Below are positions 45,786-55,908 of a stretch of DNA of 64,000 nt, piece by piece. How positions within the stretch are numbered: the stretch's first letter is position 1; each line of letters opens with the position of its first letter. The notes beneath the pieces were generated by a model. That model was not told the origin of the DNA. It saw only the letters and a list, made by a program, of their open reading frames with translations, and made no database searches. The DNA is from Platanthera guangdongensis (lineage: Eukaryota > Streptophyta > Magnoliopsida > Asparagales > Orchidaceae). The stretch spans positions 66,469,885 through 66,533,884 of the forward strand of contig CM077161.1 in NCBI GenBank assembly GCA_039583875.1. The letters are read 5' to 3'. The position numbers and the translations under genes are program-made.

Positions 45786-46176
45786 TTTCTGTCTGCACTC
45801 GACGAATTTACCAAAGTTCGTCGAACGGAGTTCGACGAACTGGGGAAAGTTCTTGAGATATTCGTCGAACAGAGATCGACGAACTCTCTGTGAGTGAAGT
45901 CATTTTCGTCGAATGGAGATCGACGAAACTACTTCAGAAAACTTTCGTCGAACGGAGCTCGATGAAATGTCTTCAAATCTTCAGACTGAGCTCGACGAAT
46001 TGTTTAACTGCAAATTATTTCGTCGACCTCAAATCGAAGAATTATTTTATTTTTTGTTGAACTGAGTTTGTCGATTCATATTTTGGAAAACCTTATATCT
46101 AGGTTTTCTTCGACCTCCATCCCGCGCTTTCAGTTCCTTTGCACTTGATCGTCATTTTTCTCTTACATGTACTCTA
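45786..46176 (+). repeat. pol-env spacer of copia B with TCGACGAAC cluster
   Basis: Non-coding. From 45797 to 46060 it carries about ten units of ACTCGACGAA, TTCGTCGAACGGA and GATCGACGAA, the same core as the LTR of B. A pyrimidine stretch ATTTTTCTCTTAC precedes the env-like ATG, without the clear AG acceptor seen in C. Confidence 0.8.
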
Positions 46177-48495
46177 ATGGAGATTCCATCAGGAAATCTT
46201 GCGACAATGAAATTTGACACCGGCTTTGATGTCGATTTGGATTCCTTCCAGCATTCCGACCATATCTTCCTGGAAATACTGCAACTGCTTGAAGAACAGA
46301 AACTGAAGAATCTGCTGTCCACTAGGATAAAGATATCTGCCACTGAGATCAGAGAATGGGTCGATACCTCCTCCACCACAGATGAGAACACCTTAACAGG
46401 GACAGTATCGGGTAATGCTATTTATCTTACTCCCGCCGTCCTAACCGAATTTTTTGGATTAAGTAATGGTGAATACAAATTAGAAATGGATACTGAGGAG
46501 TTTGATATGATGCTGAGTATGATGGGTTATTCTGGAGAAACCACAAATAAGTTGCTGAAGAAACACTTGTCTGTTTAGTTCAAATTTCTGGCAGATATTG
46601 TGGGCAAAATGTTGCTGGGGAAACACACTGCACATGACTACATAACCAGGCACCAATTCCTGGTTATGTGTGATGTGGTCAAAGAGAAGAAGGTCAACTG
46701 GGCTCAGTTCATGTTTGATCTGATTAAGAAAAAGAATACAAAGAAAGAGGTGTGTTTTGGAAGAATATTAGGGATCTTCCTGATGTAAAAGGCTGCTGAA
46801 TCCCTGGTCTCCCAGACAATATTCATCAATGCCTCTAAGAGGCTCACCTGTGCTCTCTTTGGCAGGTGGGAGAGGACTATCACCAAGCCCTCCAAGGCTT
46901 TTTCCTCCTCCACCAGGCTTTCTGAGAGTACTAGGGCTGCTCCAGCCACTTCCCTCCCTACTAAAGAGAACCCTCCTGCACCTTCCTCACCTCCAATCAT
47001 CCCACCTCAACATCAGATGATACAACAACCCTCTTCCACATTTCCTTCTCTTCAACAACCACAACAATAACCACAATAACCAATTCATATTCTTACTCCA
47101 GCTTCATCTCCTGCAACCTCTCCACAAATAAATATCACTGACATTCCCTTCTCTCCCATTCAGGAATACCAGCAACCCTCTCCTTCTCAATCACCACAAC
47201 CAACCCCACCTCAATCCCCCCATGGTACACCCATTAACTCCCCACCTTCATCTCCCTTACCCACACATCTGGACAACATCCCATTCTTCAATCTGCCTTC
47301 ACCCCCCTCACTACCTCTACTCCTTAGGATGCACTAATGCAAGATGCACCACCTCCACCTCCACCTCCACCTCCACCATCCTTCTCCATTCCTACCTTTG
47401 TCTCCACTGCTACACCTTCTACACCACCCTCTGCAGCTCCACTTTTTGACCCCTCCATCATACCACAACTCATTGCACTTCTCACTCCCCTTCTTCAAAC
47501 CATTATAGCAAAGGTCATTTCACCTCTTGCTACCTCCATTTCCTCCCTAGCTGCCTAAATTTCTGCTCTTTCTGCTCCTCCCTCTTTAGTTAGGGGCCTG
47601 GCTCTAGTGTACACTAAAACCAGATAGGGGGAGATACTCAATGAAGAAGCAGCATCAAAAATAGCAACATAAGTAACAACAGCAGCAATAGCAGTAGATG
47701 CAGTAGCAGACATAACAGAACAAGAAGCAGCTGAAGCAGAAGCAGAACCAACAGCAGCAGAAGTAGATGCTGATATAGATTTATTTAATTTAATTCATTT
47801 TGTTGAATCTGATATGGACATAGATGAGCAGGTACCAGAGGACATAACAACTACTGGTTATTTCATTATAAATCCCACAGTAGATTTGTTGTAATTATTG
47901 AGAACTTTTGATATAGTTCATTTGAACTTTCTTCTAGAAGACAGCACTAAGCCATCCATGGCTATAATTCCTTACACCACACCAATAAGCCCCAAAGTTA
48001 TCAAGCAACTAAAGGCCAGCTTTGCAGTAACAGAGACTCCAGCTGTTCCATCTCATACCCGAGCTGTTTCACCCAGTACTTCATCCCCTCCAAAAGATAT
48101 TTCTTCTCCAGTTTTTGTTATGGATGATTCCCCCATGCTTGATCTTGATGCATTGATCATTGCTGACATTGAAGAGGAAACTAAGTCAGTTGTTGAAAGC
48201 ATTGAAGTGTACAGCTCTCTAGATCCTACTCCAGTTCTAGTTCCAGCTCCTCCTCCAGCCCCCTCCCAGGCTGAGAAACCTCTGATATCTGCTGAAGCCC
48301 TGAAAGAGATAAATGCAATATATGATAATCCTCAAGATTCTTCTGATGATGATGATGAGGAGGAGGACTCAGATGATGAGCCCAAGAAAAAGAAAGTGTT
48401 TAAGAAGAGGAATGCTCCTCCACCTCCTGCACCAAAATTAAATCCAGCAAATGACACACCATACTATATACTTCAAAAGATCACACCTTATAAGG
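46177..48495 (+). pseudogene. env-like gene of copia B, 5' part
   Basis: ATG at 46177. The first 200 residues (TMKFDTGFDVDLDSFQHSD, STRIKISATEIREWVD, LTEFFGLSNGEY, VNWAQFMFDLIKKKN, FINASKRLTCALFGRW) parallel the env-like protein of C. The resemblance is to plant transposon-derived proteins, and I see no signal peptide or membrane span. A Pro/Ser/Thr-rich middle follows with a (CCACCT)n microsatellite at 47344-47381, then an acidic region and a run of Asp/Glu. Stops: 46576, 46786 and many at 47070-47900, with frame changes. PPT-like GATAGGGGGAGAT occurs at 47624-47636. The gene is interrupted at 48495 by C. Confidence 0.75.
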
Positions 48496-50097
48496 TGTTG
48501 GAACACCCTATTACTAATTTGGGTCAGGATCACTATGTCTTTAGGAAACCTGTTTTGACCTCTTTGTATAGATCTAAATGTCAATTTGAATTGAGTCTAA
48601 GGGTTAGTACTTAGGTTTGGAAGCTGCGCTCAAGACCAAGGTTTTTCAGTTTGGAGACTAAGTCATTTCGTCGAGCTCAGTACGACGAATCGTCGAACTC
48701 CAATCGACAATCGTTGAGCTCACTTCGACCGATCGTCGAACTCCATTCGACGATCGCTGAGCTCAACTTCAACAAATCGTCGAACTCCATTCGATGATCT
48801 TCGAGCTTAGTTCGACGATCTTGACTCAAGTATTGATTCTCTATCTCTGAGCTCAGTTCGATGATAGTTGAGCTCAGATCGACGATTTCTGTTGCAGTCT
48901 AAGTCCAAATCGCTGAGCTCAGTTCGACGATAGTGGATCTCAGTTCGACGTTTTTCTGAAGAGTTAAATGATTTTCAAGATTCAAATTCAGAAAGTTAAG
49001 GAGTTATTCTCAGCAATTAATTTAGAAGATCTTGTATCCATTTTCATTTATTCTGGAGCAAGTTTCAAGGGATTATCAAGGAATGTTTCATTGGACTTTC
49101 CCCCAGAAGACAATTGCAATTAAGGATGTAATTAATGACAGGCTAACGACTATTCTGGACAGAGGATCATTTCTATTCAGAAAAAAAAGGAATAAAAGAT
49201 AAGATTTTTGAATTCCTGACAAGAAGAGAGTGCATAAGAAGAAGAAGAACAAAAAATATTCTCTGCAACAACTCTTCTCTGGAACAACATCTTTCTCAAC
49301 AACAATCACTCAAGAGAAAAAGAAAGAGAGCTGTAGACATTCTCTGTCTCAAAGAGTTCACACAAGAACACTATCACCAAAAGGAGATCAACAAATCTGA
49401 AATCTTCAGATCTCTTTTGATTCAAGTGTTCAAGGCCATCATCATTCAAGACTCCAGACACCTCACATTTCAGCTGTTGCTGAAATCATCAATTACTGGA
49501 GATCAATTTTCTGAAGGCCTATCACCCTACAACAAAGCTTCATTTCCTGAACATCTCAAGAACTCAGGGGGAGCTTTGACAACATCAATATCCACATAGT
49601 CTTCTCAGCTGCTTTGAGAAAGAGAAGACTTCCATCACTCTCTCATCCCCACCTCTGTAAAGGGTTTTTCAAACTCCCTTCAAAAGTTTGTGTTTGATTT
49701 TTGAGCACCTTATCAAAAGCTCATTGGTGGCAAGACACCTGATCAAAAAAATCTGGTTTGGTTTTTGAGCACCTTATCAAAAGCTCATTGGTGCCCAGGA
49801 TACCTGATCAACTTATTCTGCAGTGGATTCCTACCTAGGGTGGTAGAAGAGTGGATGTACCCAAGTTTAGGGGAACCACTATAGCTTCTTGTGTCTTCTG
49901 GTTGCTTGTGTTTATTTTTGTTTCTGGCTGTGATTGTTTTGTGATTAGGTTGCTCTGTGATTAGATAGTCTCTGTGATTAGATTTACTATTTGCTTCCCT
50001 ATTCACATTTAGAATACAACAACTGTTGTAAAAGTTTTTAAGCACCATACTCTATTCACCCCCCTCTAGAGTATATCAGATCTCACTCGCACTTTCA
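48496..50097 (+). repeat. 5' LTR of copia C
   Basis: TGTTGGAACACC..CGCACTTTCA. The U3 motif cluster is at 48666-48950. An A-rich GAATAAAAG near 49189 is the only TATA candidate. U5 has repeated TGATCAAAA and TTATCAAAAGCTC words (49690-49815), the shared core GAGTGGATGTACCCAAGTTT (49850-49872) and a CACCCCCCTCTAGAG end. Confidence 0.95.
48666..48950. repeat. TCGTCGAAC/TTCGACGAT cluster in U3 of C
   Basis: Units alternate in orientation: ATCGTCGAACTCC, TTCGACGATC, GAGCTCAGTTCGACGA. The inverted copies would let the transcript or single strand pair extensively. Confidence 0.9.
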
Positions 50098-50099
50098 AT

Positions 50100-50110
50100 T
50101 GGTATCAGAG
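50100..50110 (+). other. primer binding site of copia C
   Basis: TGGTATCAGAG, two bases after the LTR end. Confidence 0.9.
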
Positions 50111-50229
50111 GGAGATTGGTTAAACATACCACACCTTGGTGGTTGCATAGGCTAACACCTGAACCCAAAGATTCCTAGTTAGATCTGCTTGTTGTAGATT
50201 GTGTTATTAGAATTAGTTTTTCACAAAAC

Positions 50230-52221
50230 ATGGCCCAAAACAAAGATTATGCTAGCACCAGACCTCCAGTGTGCAATCTGTCTAAGTTTGCACTTTGGAA
50301 AGCAAGGATTAGACTCTACATGAATTCTATTGATGAGGACATTTTTAATTCTGTTTTGATAGTTTGTCCAAGACCTCCAGAGAACACAAGTACAAATGCT
50401 GTTCCACCTCCATCAGGAACAGATGCTGATATCAAGAAGTGGAAAGTAGCAGATGCAAAGGCTATGAATATCTTAGCCCAGACCATGTCTGATGACATAT
50501 TTCAAAAGGTGGCTGAATGCAACTCAGCAAAGGAAATCTGAGATAAGCTCTCTAAAATAGTCTCAGGGTCTGCTGATGAAAGAAAGGACAGGAGATCCCA
50601 CCTCATATCCCAATATGAGAATTTTAAGAAAGGAGAAGCTGAGCTAGTAGCTGAAATGTATAACAGGCTCAGTCTGATAGTCAATGAACTCAAGACTTTG
50701 GATAAAGAGATCTCACTGACTGAATTAAATGATAAAATCCTAATGTGCTTCCCAAGCACTTGGGACTCAAGAATCTGGCCAATCAAGGATGCCAGAAGTC
50801 TGAATGAGATTACAACAGAAGCTCTCTTGGGCAAGCTCAAGTCTTATGAGCTGCTCATTAAGAACAGAGAAGAAGAGCAGAAGGCTGCCTCACCAGCCAC
50901 AAGAAAGGAAAAGACAATAGCTTTCAAAGCCACTGAAGATCAGCCTGAAGACAAGGTCACAGGCAATGATGAGCTGCTTAGTCTATTGGCTAAAAGCTTT
51001 TACAAGATGGCCAGAAAGGACTTCAGAAAGAGATCATATAAAGAGCATGATAAGCCAAGGTATGATAAGTCAAATAATAAAGAAATTGTCTGCTTTGGTT
51101 GCAGGAAACCAGGCCACATTGTGTCTGACTGTCTAGAGAACAAAAATAAGGACAGAAAGGATAAGAGAGAAAGAAGAAAAGATAAGGACTTCAAGAAGAA
51201 TGGCAATGGCAAACCCTCCTTAAGCAAGAACAAACACACAAGGAAGGGATTTGTTGCTGAATCCTGGAGTGAAACTGAAGAAGAATCAGAAGCTTCATCC
51301 AGCTCCAGTGATGATGAAGATGATGCTGAAGAGAAGGAGTTCTGCATGATGGCAATCAATGCCTCTCAACACAATTCAGATGCAGAAGACTCAGAGTCAG
51401 ACTCAGAGACTCAACTTGAAAAGGACCAAGTAATTAATTCTTTTGATTTCAATTCTGAGGACTTTAAGTCTGAGTTTAAAGCATTATGCTTAGACTTATT
51501 AAAATCTGAGAAGGAAATTATCTCTCTCAGAAATTAATTGTCTGAACATAGTTCCTTAAAATCAGAAAACCTCAAACTCTCAGAGGAGTTGGAGTGCTGT
51601 AGGGTGCAGATAGCTTCACTAAAAGGTGAGCTATCAGAGGCCAAGAAGCTTGAAGAATCACTTAATGGGAGAAGTATCAAGCTGATGGACATCACAAGCA
51701 CAGTGAACTCCAGATTCAATAGTACAATGGGCTTGGGTGCTTCATCCAGCCAACCTATAGTTCTAACAACACCAATTAAATTTATTTCTGATAAAGAGAA
51801 GAGAGTTGTAGAGATAGCTAGGAAAAATTCTGATCTACCTAAGAAAACCAAGTTCCAGCAGAAATCGTCGAACGGAGCTCGACGATCACCGAACGCAGAT
51901 CGACGATCTCAGGCAAAATCGTCGAACTCAGGTCGACGATCTCTAATTCCTGAACTCTGCCACAGTCGACCGTCGAACGGAGCTCGATGATCTGACCCAA
52001 GATCGTCGAACGCAGATCAACGATCGTCGAACAGAGATCAGAGCTTTGGAAATTCTTTCAAGGGTAAATCAAAATCCAATCCTAGGGGTCCATCATCCCA
52101 AAGCTTTAATCATTATACTGAATGGATAATACCTCCAAGGAGATATCATCCTGAAGGTTATAAGAGTCAACCAGCGATGTCATTTATTTCTGAGTTTAAA
52201 GGTTATCAACCTAGGCCCAAG
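50230..52221 (+). pseudogene. gag: copia C Gag
   Basis: ATG at 50230 (MAQNKDYASTRPPVCNLSKF). Capsid-like region with ARIRLYMNSIDEDIFNSVL and LISQYENFKKGEAELVAEMY; an intact CCHC zinc knuckle CFGCRKPGHIVSDC near 51091; acidic Ser/Asp/Glu runs; a coiled-coil-like stretch; then a motif-derived region (51868-52045) read as SSNGARRSPNADRRS-type peptides; then WIIPPRRYHPEGYKSQPAM. One frame from start to AAG 52219-52221, with stops TGA 50539, TAA 51535 and TGA 51988 (CGA to TGA in a motif unit). About 660 codons, long as in Sireviruses. Confidence 0.9.
51868..52045. repeat. TCGTCGAAC cluster inside gag of C
   Basis: About ten units such as ATCGTCGAACGGAGCTCGACGATC, the same core as the LTR of C but within the coding sequence. 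Confidence 0.88.
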
Positions 52222-52261
52222 GTAAACTGGGTCAAAAACAAGTGAATTATTTTATGTGCAG
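52222..52261 (+). other. GT-AG segment between gag and pol of copia C (40 nt)
   Basis: Donor AAG/GTAAAC, acceptor TTATTTTATGTGCAG/A. Gag is in frame 1 and pol in frame 2 here, unlike in B. Removing exactly this segment joins AAG to ATGAAGACC in frame, and the joined residues align with B. If retained, Gag ends at TGA eight codons into the segment. Confidence 0.5.
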
Positions 52262-55200
52262 ATGAAGACCTATCCAACATCAAACCAGCAATGGTACTTG
52301 GATAGTGGGTGCTCAAAGCACATGACATGAAAAAAGGACAATCTCACATCCTTTAAAGCCAAGCCTGGACCCAAAGTCATATTTGGTGATTCAAACTTTG
52401 GACAAACTAAAGGATATGGTGCAGTCCAGATTGGGACAGTGATATTCAAGAAGGTAGCCTATGTGGAAGGACTGAAGCACAATTTGATAAGTATCAGTCA
52501 GCTATGTGATGAAGGCTACCAGGTGACTTTCAGCAAAGCCTTATGCAAGATCAAGTTAGAGGACAACACAACTGTGTTGACAGGTAAAAGGAAAGGTAAC
52601 ATCTATTTTGTATATTTTCTTTCAACAGATGTAGACATTTGCCTGTTTAATTCTGTTTGTAGACCTAATGTATTATGGCATAAGAGACTAGGGCATATAA
52701 AACTTAGAACCATTGCTAGGCTATCCAAGGACAACCTTGTTAGAGGACTACCTTCTGGCCCCTACAAGAAGGAAGGACTCTGCAGGACTTGTCAATTAGG
52801 CAAGAAAACTAAAAATAGTTTCAAATCACTTAATAAGAGTGATTCACCTAGGATCTTGTATCTGTTACACATGGATCTTTTTGGACCCATTACAGTACAA
52901 AGCCTAGGAGAGAAATCTTACACCTCAGTAGTTGTAGATGACTTCTCTAGATTCACATGGGTGTTCTTTCTGAGGAAGAAGTCTGATAACTTTAAGTGTT
53001 TGATAGAGTTTCTCAAATGTCTACAGATTGAGTTCAATACTCACATTGCCCTGATCAGAAGTGATCATGGGACAGAGTTTGATTCTCTTCTTATGCAAGA
53101 GTTCTGTCATAGTGAAGGGATCAGGCACACTTTCTCAGCTCCTAGAACTCCTCAACAAAATGGGGTAGCTGAAAGGAAAAATAGAACCCTTATTGAATCT
53201 GACACTACATTGTTGTCAGATGCTCACCTTCCTCTATCTTTTTGGGCAGAGGCAGTGAACACCTCCAACTATGTGCTGAACAGAAGTTTAATACATAAAC
53301 TAAAGGGCAAGACTCCCTATGAATTACTCAAAGGGAAGAAACCTAAAGTAGATTATTTTAGAATTTTTGGTTGTCTTTGTTATATTCATAATAATGACAA
53401 GAGATATTTAGCAAAATTTCAAGCTAAAGCTGATGAAGGAGTGTTTCTGGGATACTCCATGATCAGTAAGGCTTATAGGTTATATAATAAATCATCTCTT
53501 AAAATTGAAGAATCTGTTCACATATCTTTTGATGAATCTAACATGTCTTTCAAGGAGAAGAACACTTCTACCATAGAACCTTTGCAGGTACATTCTCTTG
53601 CTGAAGATTTGAACAAGTTACATATTATTCAAAAAGAGGAAAGCAGTGAAGATGAAGAAGACACTCAACATTATGAAGAGAAACTTCTTGAAGATCCAGT
53701 TGTTGTACCACAAGAGGAAACAACAACACAGGTTGGTGAACAATCAACACCCCCTGTTCATTTAGTAACATCAAGAGACCAACCAATTTCCCAAGTAATT
53801 GGAGACATCTCAGCTGGTGTACAAACCATAAATTAGGTCAACCAAAACATGTTGCACACCTGCTTCCTATCTCAAATTGAACCTCAATCCATTCAAGATG
53901 CAGAGCAAGATCCACACTGGATCATTGCAATGCAAGAAGAGTTGCATCAATTTGAAAGGAACAAAGTTTGGGAACTAGTGCAAAGGCCTAAGGATCACTC
54001 CATTGTTGGAACAAAGTGGGTGTTCAGAAAAAAATTGGATGATCAAGGAGTTATTGTAAGGAACAAGGCAAGGCTAGTTGCTCACAGGTACTCTCAAGAA
54101 GAAGGCATAGATTATGACCAGACTTTTGCACCAGTTGCATGGTTGGAGGCTATTAGAATCTTCTTAGCATATGCAACACACAAAGGCTTCAAGGTATATC
54201 AGATGGATGTAAAGTGTGCCTTTCTAAATGGAGATATCAAAGAAGAAGTCTATGTCAGACAACCTCCAGGTTTTATCTCTCCAACCCATCCTGATTATGT
54301 TTTTAAGCTGAACAAAGCATTATATGGTCTCAAGCAAGCTCCTAGAGCATGGTATGAGACCCTAGCATGCTTCCTTCTAGAAAATGAATTTATAAGGGGT
54401 AGAGTAGACCAAACGCTTTTCATTAGAACCCATAAGTCCCATACCCTACTAGTACAGATCTATGTAGATGATATTATTTTTGGCTCTACTGATTCAAATT
54501 TGTGCAGAAGGTTCTCCAACCTAATGCATTCTAAATTTGAAATGAGTAGCATGGGTGAGCTATCCTTCTTTCTAGGATTGCAAGTCAAACAACATGCTGA
54601 AGGCATCTTTATTTCTCAAACCAAGTATGCAAATGAATTGGTCAAGAAATTTGGTATGTCTGAGGCATCCTGTATGAAAACACCTATGCCTACCAATGCC
54701 GTATTGGATGCTGATGAACATGGGAAACCTGTTGATCAGACAACATATAGATCAATGATTGGCTCTTTACTGTACCTTACAGCTAGTAGACCTGATATAA
54801 TGTTTGCTACATGCATATGTGCTAGATTCCAAGTGAGCCCTAGAGAATCACACCTAACATTAGTAAAAAGGATTCTCAGGTATGTTAAAAGTTGTCCAAA
54901 TCTAGGTCTCTGGTATCCAAAAGATTCAGCATTTGACTTAACTAGATTTTCTGATGCTGATTATGCTGGATGCAGAATTGACAGGAAAAGCACCAGTGGA
55001 ACTTGTCAGTTTCTTGGTGACAGACTTGTCTCTTGGTTTTGCAAGAAACAAACATCTGTGTCAACTTCAACTGCTGAAGCTGAATATATGGCTGCAGGTA
55101 GTTGTTGTTCACAAATATTGTGGATTCAAAACCAACTCCTAGACTATCGCTACAACTTAGAGAAGTCTAAAATCTTTTGTGATAATACCAGTGCTATTTC

Positions 55201-55414
55201 TATAGCTCAAAATTCAGTCCTCCATAGTAGGACAAAACACATAGAAATTAGGCATCACGTCTTAAGGGATAATGTTGAGAAGAATAAAATTGAACTTCAA
55301 TATATCCCAACTGATTTGCAAAGGGGAGATATTTTCACCAAACCCTTGGATGAAAAGAAACACACCTTCTTCCTAAATCAGTTAGGAATGTTAGATGGAG
55401 GAAGTCTAAAGTAA
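52262..55414 (+). pseudogene. pol: copia C Pol: protease-integrase-RT-RNaseH
   Basis: One frame, nearly intact. Protease WYLDSGCSKHMT; integrase zinc region (LWHKRLGHIK, CRTCQLGK), HMDLFGPITV, RSDHGTEFDS and [41 protein letters not shown] and catalytic [11 protein letters not shown]; RNase [13 protein letters not shown] and [12 protein letters not shown]. Only TGA at 52328-52330 (a Gly codon after HMT) and TAG at 53834-53836 (between integrase and RT) interrupt it. The TAA at 55412-55414 ends it. About 1050 codons, normal for Sirevirus pol. Confidence 0.95.
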
Positions 55415-55908
55415 GTTCCAAGATTTTGAAACTCTAAAAATGCCCAAGACTAGGCAAACATCTTGATTTTTCTAGTGTCTAGAGTGTTTCTGGTCTCTGA
55501 ACTGCGCTCGACGATTTTCCCCCCGATCGTCGAACGGAGATCGACGCTTTCAGAAATCGTCGACCTGAGTTCAGCGCTTCTCAGATAGTGTTCAACTATC
55601 TCTCCAGGTCAACGATCGTCGAACGGCGCTCGACGATTTTGTTTTCTGAACTATCGTCGAGCGGAGCTCGACGCTCTACAATATCATCGAACGAAGATCG
55701 ACGATATTGAAGACCCTTCAGATTCCTTTAGAAGCCCCGATCGTCGAACTGAGTTCAATGATCTTTCCTTTTCTGCGTCGAACCCTAATATAAAATTCAT
55801 TTTTCGGCCATCGTTCTGTCTTTGCGCCTTCATTCTCTCTGCAAAAATCCTTTTCCCTCCAAACTTCTCTAAACTTGGTCGTTTGTTTGTTGATTTTTGC
55901 AGGTAACA
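55415..55908 (+). repeat. pol-env spacer of copia C with TCGTCGAAC cluster
   Basis: Non-coding. From 55500 to 55760 it carries about ten units of GATCGTCGAACGGA, GCTCGACGATT and GTCGAGCGGAGCTCGACG. It ends TTTGTTTGTTGATTTTTGCAG/G at 55902, a strong splice-acceptor-like sequence six bases before the env-like ATG. Confidence 0.82.
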
